From the NCBI RefSeq assembly GCF_022899935.1, contig NZ_JALJCJ010000006.1:372001-436000 (forward strand): a stretch of 64,000 bases of DNA, given 5' to 3'. A program made the position numbers and the translations under genes. Shown here in pieces: positions 43,602-52,746 of this stretch. The notes below the pieces were generated by a model that worked only from the letters and a program-made list of their open reading frames with translations, was not told the DNA's origin and ran no database searches. Numbering within the stretch: position 1 is the first letter of the stretch; each line of letters starts with the position of its first letter. Source of the stretch: Shinella curvata (GTDB lineage Bacteria; Pseudomonadota; Alphaproteobacteria; Rhizobiales; Rhizobiaceae).

Positions 43602-46600
43602 CTAGATGATCTGAAAATCCGAAGCTGAGAGTAGGTATTTGTTTGAGAGGACGGCAAACTGGACGGCAGAAGAACCACTGCCGCCGCCGTCACCATCGTA
43701 GAAGAGCATGCCATCGTCCGTGTCGTAGAAAATGCGGTCATCGGCCTGCATTGCGGAGACATTCTTGCCTGCGGAGAAATTCACCGCGTTAAGGGCCACC
43801 GGATAGACGGTTCCTGTCGTATCGGCGGGCCATGCCGTGAAGGTGTCGTGGTTGAGCTGGATTTTGTCGCCCTTGGCAAAATCCTTGATGATATCGATGC
43901 CCATGGAACTCACGGTCAGCGGTCCGGGTGCCCAGTAGTCCGCATTGTATCCACCGAACTGGAATGTATCGGCACCCGCTCCACCGCTCAGTGTATCCAC
44001 GCCGCCGCGGCCGTTCAGCACATCGGCACCACCACCGCCATTCAATGTGTTCGCGAAGCTGTCGCCGGTGAATGTATCGTTGCTGTTGCCGCCGTTGACC
44101 TGCTCGAACCCGTAGACATAGTCCTCGACGGCCGCGGATACACCGCCCCGTCGCGCTTCGTAATAGGCGAGATCCACAGACCAGCCGCCGCTTTCCGTGC
44201 GCAAATCCAGCGTGTCGAAGCCGTTGGCGCCATCAAGGAAATCGCTGCCGCCCCCACCGGTGATCGTATCATTGCCATAGGAGCCGTTCAGCGAATTATA
44301 CCCGGCATCGCCGACGAGCGTGTCGTTGCCGCTCCCGGCGTAGATGGACTCGATGGCCGTCAGCTTGTCGTTTGCCACGCTGTTGATGAACGCCGTCACC
44401 GTTGCCCCGTTGTTGAGGGTAACGGAAAGATTTTCCGTGATCCCGAGCAGGCTATACATCGCCATGTCGTTTTCACTGCCGCCGTCCAGCGTGTCGATGC
44501 CCGCGCCGCCTTCGAGTGTATCGTAACCCGCGCCGCCCTTGAGCGTATCGTTGCCGCCATTGCCCGTCAGCACGTTATTGCCGGAATTTCCCGTCAACTG
44601 ATCGGCGGCCGATCCACCCGTCAGGTTTTCAATGCGGACGAGCGTATCCTCGGCCGTCGTGCTGTTGTTGATGTAGGAATAGGACCGCGTATCACCATCA
44701 CCCAGCGTCACCTTGACGCTCAGGGTCTTGTCGGAGAAGTCGGCCGTATCGGTGCCGGTGCCGCCATCCAGGAAATCGCGACCGACGCCCCCCTGCAACA
44801 GGTCATTGCCCGATCCGCCCAGCAAGCCATCATCGCCCAGGCCACCGTAGAACTTATTGGCAACGCCAATGCCGTCGCCAGACTCGTAGCCCGTGATCTT
44901 GTCCGCGCCCGAGGTGCCGATCACGCCTTCCATGTTGTAGAGCGAGTCGCTCTCAACAGGATTGGCGTCCACTGCGGTGCTGTAGTGGAACGCCACGCTT
45001 TGCTTGGTGTTGTCGCTGTTGAACACCAGCACGATGCGGTTAGCGCTCTGGGAGAAATCGGCAATATCCGTTTCGGGATAATAGCCACCGGTTGTCGTCC
45101 CTCCATCAAGCGTATCGTTGCCGGTGCCGCCAGCGAGGGTATCATCGCCCGAGCCGCCTTTCAGCGTGTCCTGGCCGGCTCCACCCCAGAACTTGTTCAT
45201 CTGAATGTCGCCGGTCAAAACATCGTTGCCGCTGCCGCCCTTGATGTTTTCGACGCCATATATCTCATCGGCGGCGATACCGTTCACCGTGACCGTCCGA
45301 TAGGTCCCGCCGGAGTTGACCTTGGTCATATCGACCTTCACGGCGGCCGTCTCGGCGGAGTAGTCGATGGTGTCTGAACCGTAACCGCCGATGAGCGTAT
45401 CGAAACCGGCGCCGCCCTTTAGCGTGTCGTCACCGTCGCCACCGTCGATCTTGTTCTTCAGGCTGTCCCCATAGAGGAAATCGTTGCCGCTGCCGCCGAC
45501 GACGTTTTCGAAGCCGGAAATCCTGTCCTCGGCTAGGAGGTCGACGAGCACGGTGACTTCGGTCGATTCCTTGAGCTGAACCGAGACGGACTTGCTATAG
45601 TTTGAGAAATCCACGGTGTCATGGTCGCCGTTCTGGCCGCGCAGAATGTCCTTGCCACCACCACCGGAAATGTAGTCGTCTCCGAAGCCACCCTCGATGA
45701 TGTTCGCATCGTTGTTGCCGTAGATGTAGTCGGCCTTCGTGCCGCCAAGCACGTTCTCGATATTGACAAGGATATCCTCGAAAACCCCGCCGATGTAAGC
45801 GGAACCGTTCGATCCCGCCGCCACGAGATAGCAGTACAAGCTCACCACGAGATCAGTGAAATCCGCGGTATCAGAGCCCGCGCCGCCATCGAGCGTATCC
45901 TTGCCGGCGCCACCCTTCAACGTGTCGTCGCCACCTTCGCCGTAAAGGATGTTCACGCCTGAATTGCCCGTCAGCCTGTCGGCACCGGCGCCGCCTTGCA
46001 GGTTCTCGACGCCGATGAAGGTGTCATCGTTCACGCCATTGACCGTCGCCGTACCGGTTCCCAACGTGTCGAGCGTGGCAATGACCTTTTGCGAGGATGT
46101 CTTGTCGAGGAACACCGCCCAGTCGTTACCGGCACCGCCGACGAGAATGTCGATGCCGCCCTTGCCCCAGAGCGTATCGTTTCCACCGTTGCCGGTCAGC
46201 GTGTTCTTGCCCGCGTCACCATAGAGATGGTCGCCACCACTTCCACCCGAGACATTCTCGAAATTGCGAACCTTGTCCTGCAATATCCCTGATGCGTGCA
46301 GTGTCACATTCGAATAGGTGCTGCCATTGAGCGAGACGAAAAGTCCGGCTGTCGCGCCGTAGGCGGTGTAGTCGAGCGTATCGACGTCACCCTCGCCGTC
46401 CAACGTGTCCACGGCGTCCCCGCCGGCAATACGGTCGTTGCCGGCGCCGCCGAGAATGGTGTCAATGCCGCCCTCGCCTTTCAGCGTGTCGCCACCTTCA
46501 TTGCCTTCGATCCGGTTTGCAAAGTCATCGCCCGTCAGCGTATCGCCGACATCGCTGCCGCTGATATTCTCGATGTCGACGAGCGTGTCCTTGTCACCCG

Positions 46601-47783
46601 AAGCGATCGTCGCGGTCGTCGTGCCGTTGGAGCTCAAGATCACCGTTACGGCATGCTTGGTGCCCTGGTAATCGGCCGTATCCGTATGATCGCCACCGTC
46701 CAGCGTGTCGCTTCCCGCACCGCCCGAAAGCGTATCGTCGCCACCCTTGCCGTAAAGCTTGTCATTGGAGGCGCCACCATCGAGATTGTTGGCGACGGCA
46801 TTACCGGTAATCGTGTCTTCGCCCGATCCACCGACGGCGTTTTCCATCGTCACGCCCTTGGCGATGGCGATGTTGAGTTTCAGGCCGCCGACACTGGAAA
46901 AGCTCTCTGCATTGAGATTGATGGTCTGGCGATCGCCGTAGCCGGAAAAATTGAGCGTATCGCTCTTGCCGCCGGCATCCCAGATCGTGAAGACCACCTT
47001 GTGCGCCGCCGAATTGATCTTGTAGACACCCGTGCCGCCGAAGCCATAAGTGTCGTTGCCGGTACGTGTCTCCATGTTGGCGCCATACAGGCGCTGGAGT
47101 GCAGCAATGTCATGCAGCATCAGCGTGCTGGAGTAGATCGTCGTGGTTCCATCGACGTGGTCAGCGCCGCTGTTGACGGCTTCGAAGTAACTCATCACAG
47201 AGTATTGGAGAGTGTCTTCCTTGTAAGCCGCATTTTTGTTGTAGCTCAGGTTGACACCAGGGCCGGCATTGTAACTTCCGGGATGCGCAAGCCCAAGGGA
47301 ATGGCCAAGCTCATGCATCATGGTTTTGAAATCGAACCCGCCGACGGCTACGGCAGGATTTGTGCCCGTCTCCGTGTCATTCGTCAGGTTGTACCAGAAG
47401 TCGCCGTCATTCGAGCCAGAAGTGCGGTTCTCGGCACCGACACCGTATGAAAACCCTGCCGCGTTATCTTTGGAGCTCTTGTAGTTGCCGAGCAGGACAG
47501 TCGCATTGTTCGAGTAAGCTGTTCCCACGCGGTTGAGTTTAACGCCGCAAACTTCCTCGAAAAGCGCCAGAATAATCTCGGTTTGCTTTATCTGGGTCGC
47601 AGTGAACCTGGAAAACGTCGTTCCTTCCTTGCTTGTCGCATCGCCTTGATACCCGTCCGGAATCGAACTCCTGTATGCGTAGGTGATGGTTGTGCCATCC
47701 CCCATTTTCGTTCCCCAGAACTCATTATCGCGCGTGATTTGAAGGGCAGCCTGATCCGTCGTCTTCGATTTTGTGGGCGCCAT
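43602..47783 (-). CDS. Serralysin-type (M10) RTX metalloprotease, very long repeat region
   Basis: The 1393-residue protein starts at ATG 47781-47783 (GGGGGGA upstream). Residues ~1-220 form a zincin domain with the zinc motif HELGHSLGLAHP (His157, His161, His167) and the Met-turn SVMSYF (Met197). A peptidase-M10 C-terminal region follows (MLHDIAALQRLYGAN, DTYGFGGTGVY). About ten units then alternate RTX GGxGxDxLx repeats with ~45-residue beta segments ending in D-x-L-x-x-(I/F)-E-N-(V/I). The end has an IIKDFAKGDKIQL module and LSASDFQII, a type I secretion tail. Classical serralysins are ~480 residues, so this one is greatly extended. The secretion genes are not in the window. Confidence 0.92.
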   Translation of the reverse strand: MAPTKSKTTDQAALQITRDNEFWGTKMGDGTTITYAYRSSIPDGYQGDATSKEGTTFSRFTATQIKQTEIILALFEEVCGVKLNRVGTAYSNNATVLLGNYKSSKDNAAGFSYGVGAENRTSGSNDGDFWYNLTNDTETGTNPAVAVGGFDFKTMMHELGHSLGLAHPGSYNAGPGVNLSYNKNAAYKEDTLQYSVMSYFEAVNSGADHVDGTTTIYSSTLMLHDIAALQRLYGANMETRTGNDTYGFGGTGVYKINSAAHKVVFTIWDAGGKSDTLNFSGYGDRQTINLNAESFSSVGGLKLNIAIAKGVTMENAVGGSGEDTITGNAVANNLDGGASNDKLYGKGGDDTLSGGAGSDTLDGGDHTDTADYQGTKHAVTVILSSNGTTTATIASGDKDTLVDIENISGSDVGDTLTGDDFANRIEGNEGGDTLKGEGGIDTILGGAGNDRIAGGDAVDTLDGEGDVDTLDYTAYGATAGLFVSLNGSTYSNVTLHASGILQDKVRNFENVSGGSGGDHLYGDAGKNTLTGNGGNDTLWGKGGIDILVGGAGNDWAVFLDKTSSQKVIATLDTLGTGTATVNGVNDDTFIGVENLQGGAGADRLTGNSGVNILYGEGGDDTLKGGAGKDTLDGGAGSDTADFTDLVVSLYCYLVAAGSNGSAYIGGVFEDILVNIENVLGGTKADYIYGNNDANIIEGGFGDDYISGGGGKDILRGQNGDHDTVDFSNYSKSVSVQLKESTEVTVLVDLLAEDRISGFENVVGGSGNDFLYGDSLKNKIDGGDGDDTLKGGAGFDTLIGGYGSDTIDYSAETAAVKVDMTKVNSGGTYRTVTVNGIAADEIYGVENIKGGSGNDVLTGDIQMNKFWGGAGQDTLKGGSGDDTLAGGTGNDTLDGGTTTGGYYPETDIADFSQSANRIVLVFNSDNTKQSVAFHYSTAVDANPVESDSLYNMEGVIGTSGADKITGYESGDGIGVANKFYGGLGDDGLLGGSGNDLLQGGVGRDFLDGGTGTDTADFSDKTLSVKVTLGDGDTRSYSYINNSTTAEDTLVRIENLTGGSAADQLTGNSGNNVLTGNGGNDTLKGGAGYDTLEGGAGIDTLDGGSENDMAMYSLLGITENLSVTLNNGATVTAFINSVANDKLTAIESIYAGSGNDTLVGDAGYNSLNGSYGNDTITGGGGSDFLDGANGFDTLDLRTESGGWSVDLAYYEARRGGVSAAVEDYVYGFEQVNGGNSNDTFTGDSFANTLNGGGGADVLNGRGGVDTLSGGAGADTFQFGGYNADYWAPGPLTVSSMGIDIIKDFAKGDKIQLNHDTFTAWPADTTGTVYPVALNAVNFSAGKNVSAMQADDRIFYDTDDGMLFYDGDGGGSGSSAVQFAVLSNKYLLSASDFQII

Positions 47784-47952
47784 TTGTTCCCCCCGGCCGT
47801 AAGCGCTCAAATATTAACACATTATTAAATTAACAGATTGCAATACACAAAGGATATGTTCGGGTGGAGACGGCAGGGACGCGGCGCGAACGGGCCATGG
47901 CCGGCTTTGCTTTTCAGGCCTCGCCGTCCGCAAATATGTCATGGCAAAGTGG

Positions 47953-49560
47953 TTACGGTTGGATCTCGACCACGTCCTGCAGTCTGACCAAGTCGAAATC
48001 GCTGATGAGCACGTCGACCCTCAGCTGCCACTGCCCCGGCAACGGAAGAACGACACCTTCGCTTCGCCATGCTCCGTCTCGGAGGGCCGCCTTGCGCCGC
48101 ATCGGCTCGACGCCGGCCTGAGGGTTGGAGAATACGAAGACCACCTCTTTCGGCACCATAGCGGAAAAATCCGGCGCCATGACGAAGGCGGAAACCTCGA
48201 CGGGGCCGGCACGGCCGGGCGTTATCGTGACCTCTGCCATGGCCTTTTCGGCGTGAATGTGAACGGAGACCGGCTGCGCGGCGATGACGGCGAGCGCCCG
48301 CGGCGGGGGCGTGAACCGCCAGGTCGAGGCGACCGCCAGGATTGCCAAGACCAGAATGGTTTCCACGACAACGACGCGCGCAAGCCTGTGCCTTGCTTTC
48401 CCATCTCCAGCCTGTGCGGGTTTGGTCAATGCCCACCGATTGAACGAGACCACCAGGAACAGCACCAGGATGAGGCCCAGCTTGGCGAGCAGGACGTTTC
48501 CATAGGCGGTGTCGAGCAAGGCTGCCGGCCTCTCGACCTGAACGATTGCCAGCACAATGCCGGCGATGACAAGGATGCCGACGGCGACCGGAATCAAGCG
48601 AGCAAATCTCGCGAGCGCCGCCCGCCCGGCCTCGACGTGATGCCGCAAGGCGTGTATCAGCGGAAGAAGGGCGCCGGCCCAGATGGCGATCGTCAATGAA
48701 TGCAGGAACACCGCGGGCCGCATCAGCAACTGAGGCGCGGCTGCACTGGCATGGCCACTCAGCGCCAACGCGGCGGCACCTGCGATCAGCGCAATTGCCG
48801 CGAGGGTTCGGCCCATAGCCGGGCCTTGGACCCACAGCGCCACTACCGACAAGAAGAAAGCACCGATCAGGAGAAGGACAGTGCGGCCAAAACTCGTCTC
48901 GAACCCTGTTGCCCAGGCCGCCCGCGTGACCAATTCGCGAAGTGGAAGGCCAAGCGCGTCAAGACCCTGCAAGCCTGCAGACGCCAGGGTAGCGATAATG
49001 CCGATTGCGATCAGCGCGAATGTCGCGTGTCTCACACTGCCTGTTGGCGATATGAGCCAACGAAGTGTGAAGGTTCCGCCAATGCCAAGGAACAGCCCGG
49101 CGTATAGACCAATCCTCGAGATCCATAAGGCCGAGCGCACGAGCCAGTCGGCGCTCTCCATCGCTGCCGGCTGTGACGCACTCGGTGCTCCTATGGAGAA
49201 AATACTGGAACCGCCGACCGGATGGCCGTCCTCCGAAACAACCCGCCATGTCATGACATAGGTGCCGTTCCCGAGATCATCGGGCGACGTGATCTCAAGC
49301 GTCTTGTCGCGAAGAGCGAAGCGTTCAAGGTTTGTCGTGGTGCCATCGGGGCGCACGAGCTTCAGGACGAGTGGCGAGACGGGCTCGCTGAAGGATAGCG
49401 AAAGCATCGCCGGAGGTGTCGCCACCACTGCGCCATCCGACGGCGTTGCCGATGTCAGCGACGCATGCGCCAGCGCAGCTATCGTCAGACAGGACCAGAT
49501 CAGGCCTGCGATCAAAGCCAGAAGGCCGAACCGACCGAGGTGATGGTTTCGCATATGCAT
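47953..49560 (-). CDS. CopC-CopD fusion copper protein with C-terminal YtkA-like domain
   Basis: The 535-residue protein has a signal peptide, then a CopC domain whose mature end starts at the copper-binding histidine (HASLTSATPSDGAVVA), then a CopD membrane domain of about eight helices (residues ~145-420) and a periplasmic C-terminal domain (VHIHAEKAMAEVTITPGRAG) of the YtkA/FixH-like kind. CopCD proteins import or pass copper across the inner membrane. GGAAGA lies before the ATG at 49558-49560. It follows YcnI and DUF2946-like genes and may feed copper to NosZ. Confidence 0.9.
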   Translation of the reverse strand: MHMRNHHLGRFGLLALIAGLIWSCLTIAALAHASLTSATPSDGAVVATPPAMLSLSFSEPVSPLVLKLVRPDGTTTNLERFALRDKTLEITSPDDLGNGTYVMTWRVVSEDGHPVGGSSIFSIGAPSASQPAAMESADWLVRSALWISRIGLYAGLFLGIGGTFTLRWLISPTGSVRHATFALIAIGIIATLASAGLQGLDALGLPLRELVTRAAWATGFETSFGRTVLLLIGAFFLSVVALWVQGPAMGRTLAAIALIAGAAALALSGHASAAAPQLLMRPAVFLHSLTIAIWAGALLPLIHALRHHVEAGRAALARFARLIPVAVGILVIAGIVLAIVQVERPAALLDTAYGNVLLAKLGLILVLFLVVSFNRWALTKPAQAGDGKARHRLARVVVVETILVLAILAVASTWRFTPPPRALAVIAAQPVSVHIHAEKAMAEVTITPGRAGPVEVSAFVMAPDFSAMVPKEVVFVFSNPQAGVEPMRRKAALRDGAWRSEGVVLPLPGQWQLRVDVLISDFDLVRLQDVVEIQP

Positions 49561-49613
49561 TCTTCCGACCGGGCAGTTCTGGCTGGCGCCACGACAGCGC
49601 CAGCCAAAGTTAT

Positions 49614-50144
49614 TCAGTGGCCGCTTACCGCATCGAGCAGCTTGACGCCCGGAGCTGGGAGTTCGAGATCGTCTTCAGACTGGCCTGCGGCCGGGATCTC
49701 GATCCAACGCTCGGCAGCACCGTCCGGGCATTCCTGCACGACCGGGAAATGGAGCGTTTCGCCAGCCTTCAGATCCTTCGTCAGGTAAACGCGCAGCACG
49801 AATTCGTCGTATTCGTCATCACCGAGATTGCCGCCGCTCCAGACGATCTCCTTAACGCCTTCGCTCGTCGGGGTGCCGTAGTAGTCGTAGGACTTCGTAT
49901 AGGCCCCCTTGACCTTTTCCAGCGCCCAGCCGGCCTTCGGCTGCGGCTTGACCGCAATCACGCCTTCGGGGATCTGCACGCGCACCACATTGGTCGGCTT
50001 GCCCTCGCAGCCATGCGGCACCTGGAAGATCGCGCGATAGGTCGAACCAACAGGCGCCTCCTTCAGCTGCAACGAAACATGGGCAAGGGCGGCGCTGGAA
50101 CCGAGCGCAAGGGCGGCAACGGTTGCAAGTGTTCTTTTCAGCAT
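49614..50144 (-). CDS. ycnI: YcnI-family (DUF1775) periplasmic copper protein
   Basis: The 176-residue protein starts MLKRTLATVAALALGSSAALA, a signal peptide cut before a histidine (HVSLQLKEAPVGST), which in YcnI is the copper ligand. The family motif FQVPHGCEG and the WALEKVKG strand are present. The ATG at 50142-50144 is preceded by TTGGAGAC; the long upstream open frame overlaps the next gene and is discarded. YcnI is usually encoded beside CopCD, as here. Confidence 0.92.
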   Translation of the reverse strand: MLKRTLATVAALALGSSAALAHVSLQLKEAPVGSTYRAIFQVPHGCEGKPTNVVRVQIPEGVIAVKPQPKAGWALEKVKGAYTKSYDYYGTPTSEGVKEIVWSGGNLGDDEYDEFVLRVYLTKDLKAGETLHFPVVQECPDGAAERWIEIPAAGQSEDDLELPAPGVKLLDAVSGH

Positions 50145-50313
50145 TGTCAGTCTCCAAGAGAGCCGGTCATCCCTGCCGGCAAAATATGATGGAAAAGGGA
50201 AAGGACATAGGATCGCAAGGGCGCACAGCAGGTGGTCCACGCGTGCAGAGATCAGGGCGGGGAAACCCGCATGATGCACGCACACGATGACCCTGCCGGT
50301 ACGAGGCCAGCGA

Positions 50314-50706
50314 TCAGGCGATCGTCGGGGGACCGCGAGGATGTCCGGGCAGAGCCTCATGCGCCGAAGGCGCGTGGTCGTCATAGCCGTCGAAAATCCG
50401 CTGCGAGGGTTGTGCAAGCGGATTGAACAGGATGAGGACAGGGCGATAGGGCGGAACGAGGCCTGCCGCCATGCCGCAGGCCAGCGTGCAGCAATCGGGA
50501 GCGAGCGAGCGTTCCTTGCCCGGCGTCGAGGCCGGTTTCTGCTCGTCGAGATGGGTGATGCAGAGCGGGTTGCCATAGGCATCCACCGCCGAACTGCCAG
50601 CCGTGGCAGCCTGGGCCAGGGGGCTCAGAAGAACCTGCAACGCCATCAGCACGGCGACGGCGAAAGCCACCCATCCGTTCCGGCGTTGTTGCATGTGCAT
50701 CGTCAT
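50314..50706 (-). CDS. DUF2946-like small exported protein of the copper cluster
   Basis: The 130-residue product has a signal/anchor helix (WVAFAVAVLMALQVLLSPLA) and a short extracytoplasmic part with DCCTLACGM and a His-rich tail (DDHAPSAHE), features of the DUF2946/DUF2946-like group found next to copper genes. It is the first gene of the group with CopCD and YcnI. Function unknown; metal binding by the Cys/Met/His residues is inference. Confidence 0.75.
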   Translation of the reverse strand: MTMHMQQRRNGWVAFAVAVLMALQVLLSPLAQAATAGSSAVDAYGNPLCITHLDEQKPASTPGKERSLAPDCCTLACGMAAGLVPPYRPVLILFNPLAQPSQRIFDGYDDHAPSAHEALPGHPRGPPTIA

Positions 50707-50908
50707 CAAAACCTCTCGCACCGAGGCTTACCAAGCGCGCCGCGTAATGAAAAGGCTCTCGCGCCGCCGAATTGTCGCACTCTTTGCGGCGCAGCAAGCA
50801 GCGCCACGATAGCCTTTGCCACATGCGCTCATTTGTTCGGCTGGGCGCAAAGACGGCGCATGCCGATCCTGCAAAATGAGGCCCCTTCCCTCCTTCAAAG
50901 GATCAAGC

Positions 50909-51586
50909 ATGCAAACGCTTTCTCTCGAAACCACCGTGACCACCATTGCCGCCGAACTGCCGGGTGCGGCCGAGCTTTTTCGCCGCTCTGCCATCAATTT
51001 CTGCTGTGCGGGTGACATCCCTCTGCGCCAAGCGGCCGAAAGGGCCGGCCTTTCGCCAGCGGACCTGCTTGCCGAACTGGAAACGCTCCAGCGGATGGCA
51101 GGCCTTGAAGCACCGCAGGAGACCGGGCCGCTCATCGATCACCTTCTGTCGCGCTACCATGAGACCCATCGCCGCGAACTGACCTTCCTGATACCGCTTG
51201 CCGAGAAGGTCGAACGTGTTCACGGCGACCATCCCGTCGCTCCGTCCGGGCTGGCCCGCGCACTGGTCGCGCTGCAGGCGGAACTGGAAGACCACATGAC
51301 GAGCGAGGAGCAAATCCTCTTCCCGCTGATGCGGCAGGGGCAAAATACGCGGATCTCCCGCCCGATCGCGCAAATGCGCCATGAACATGCCGATACCGTC
51401 AGGCTTCTTCAGGATATCGAGCATGCAGCCCATGGCATGGCGCTGCCTGAGGGCGCTTGCGGGTCGTGGACGGCGCTCTATACGGGACTGCGCAAGCTCA
51501 CCGATGATCTCGTCGTGCACATGCATCTGGAGAATGCCGTGCTTTTCCCGCGCTTCGAGACGCTGGAAGCCGCCATCGGTGCCTGA
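50909..51586 (+). CDS. ytfE: Iron-sulfur cluster repair di-iron protein RIC (YtfE/DnrN/ScdA)
   Basis: The 225-residue protein has the short N-terminal ScdA domain with the paired cysteines INFCCAGDIPL (residues ~29-39) and a C-terminal hemerythrin-like four-helix bundle with spaced histidines and glutamates (YHETHRRELTFLIPLAEKVE, LEDHMTSEEQILFPLM, HMHLENAVLFPRFE). It repairs Fe-S clusters damaged by nitric oxide. AAAGGATC lies before ATG 50909. It is convergent with the nos operon, a usual place for dnrN-like genes in denitrifiers. Confidence 0.92.
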   Translation: MQTLSLETTVTTIAAELPGAAELFRRSAINFCCAGDIPLRQAAERAGLSPADLLAELETLQRMAGLEAPQETGPLIDHLLSRYHETHRRELTFLIPLAEKVERVHGDHPVAPSGLARALVALQAELEDHMTSEEQILFPLMRQGQNTRISRPIAQMRHEHADTVRLLQDIEHAAHGMALPEGACGSWTALYTGLRKLTDDLVVHMHLENAVLFPRFETLEAAIGA

Positions 51587-51599
51587 GCGAGAGACTGAA

Positions 51600-51628
51600 A
51601 GCGGCATCCGGATTTTCCGGGTGCCGCT
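51600..51628. terminator. Bidirectional terminator-like hairpin between ytfE and the nos operon
   Basis: AGCGGCATCCGG/CCGGGTGCCGCT form a 12-bp stem (one T-G pair) with an ATTTT loop, in the short gap between convergent genes. A strong U-tract is missing on both sides, so its efficiency as an intrinsic terminator is uncertain. Confidence 0.5.
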
Positions 51629-51642
51629 CCGCCACACATTCG

Positions 51643-51792
51643 TCAGACGAAGACCATCACGACCACATAGCCGACCGCGATCAGGACAAGCCCGGCGATC
51701 AGCATCGGCATCAGGCTGCTGCCGTTGATTTCCCTGCCGCTGACCTGCTCGCCGGAAAACACCAGGGGTTTGCGCGGTTCTCTCTTGTTCAT
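51643..51792 (-). CDS. 49-residue single-pass membrane protein at the end of the nos operon
   Basis: A short frame encodes MNKREPRKPLVFSGEQVSGR followed by a polar stretch and one hydrophobic helix (LMPMLIAGLVLIAVGYVVVMVFV), ending at TGA 51643-51645. It starts 36 bp after nosX, with GAGGCTCTC upstream, on the same strand. The positive N-terminus puts it N-in. I know no function; by position it may help N2O-reductase maturation or anchoring. Confidence 0.65.
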   Translation of the reverse strand: MNKREPRKPLVFSGEQVSGREINGSSLMPMLIAGLVLIAVGYVVVMVFV

Positions 51793-51828
51793 GAGAGCCT
51801 CTCGTCGTTGCGGGGATCGAATGCCTGG

Positions 51829-52743
51829 CTAGGCGCTGGCTTCCAGACGCGCGCCTTCAAAATGTCCGAGCATGATCCGGATCTCCTCCGGATCGGACAT
51901 CAGACAGACCGCGGTTGCGAGCGCATCGGCAATGGCGGCCGACGGCGCCGAGACCGACACGGAACGCCATGCTGATGCCGCCGGCATGCCAGTCGCGGGG
52001 TCGAGGATATGGCCGTCGTGGCCTGCCTGATCGAAGGTCGTACCGAGTGGGGCAGAGGTGGCGAGTGCGCGCTGGCGCAGCGACAGGCGTTCGCCCGTCT
52101 CCAGGCGTACCGGCCAGTTCCCGCCCTCCGGCTTACCGCCAAGCGCCCGCAGCTCACCCGTATCGATCAGGATATTGCTCAGCCCCTCCGCCTCCAGCAG
52201 GGCGGCGACCCGATCGGCAACATAGCCCTGGCCGATACCATTCAATGTCAGCGCCGTGCCGGGTTGCAGGGTGATGGCGGCCGCGTCGAGTTCCACCTTC
52301 GCCCAGCCGGTCCCGCGGCGGACCGTCTCGACCGCTTGCGCATCGGGCCTTGTACCGCCTGCCGCCGCTTCGGCCCAGAGCGCCCAGAGCGGCTGCACGG
52401 TCGGGTCGAACCGTCCGCCGCTCGCGCGGTGGACGGCACCGGCCAGCGACAGGCAGTCGAGCAATTCGAAAGGCGGGGCGGCAAGATAACCATCGCGGTT
52501 CAGGCGAGACAGCGCGCTCTGCGGCCGGTAGAGGCTGAGCATATCTTCCAGCCGGTCGATCTCGGCCATGACGCGGGCGGCGATGGCCTCCTCGTCGGGA
52601 TGGTCGAGCCGGATCGAGGCGCGCGCGCCCAGCGCCTGCCCCGTCCATTGGCGGGTCGTGCCCGTCATGGAGGCTCGGGCGGCAACGGGCAGGATGGCCA
52701 GAGCGGCGGAAATCGTGATCAGGCGGCGTCGGGTGATGGGCAT
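51829..52743 (-). CDS. nosX: NosX, ApbE-type FAD:protein FMN transferase
   Basis: The 304-residue protein begins MPITRRRLITISAALA, a twin-arginine signal, and then shows the ApbE flavin-transferase layout (LNGIGQGYVADRVAALLEAEG, ILDPATGMPA). It attaches FMN to NosR in the periplasm, so NosR can pass electrons to N2O reduction. It is separated by 3 bp from nosL, well within the operon. Confidence 0.93.
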   Translation of the reverse strand: MPITRRRLITISAALAILPVAARASMTGTTRQWTGQALGARASIRLDHPDEEAIAARVMAEIDRLEDMLSLYRPQSALSRLNRDGYLAAPPFELLDCLSLAGAVHRASGGRFDPTVQPLWALWAEAAAGGTRPDAQAVETVRRGTGWAKVELDAAAITLQPGTALTLNGIGQGYVADRVAALLEAEGLSNILIDTGELRALGGKPEGGNWPVRLETGERLSLRQRALATSAPLGTTFDQAGHDGHILDPATGMPAASAWRSVSVSAPSAAIADALATAVCLMSDPEEIRIMLGHFEGARLEASA

Positions 52744-52746
52744 GGG

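Noticed and set aside
43848-45377. 509-residue plus-strand frame opposite the metalloprotease
   Set aside because: Same kind of shadow of RTX repeats as in the other RTX gene; no start signal.
49614-50582. 322-residue version of YcnI
   Set aside because: The extension has no domain and covers the DUF2946-like gene; the signal peptide at 50144 marks the start.
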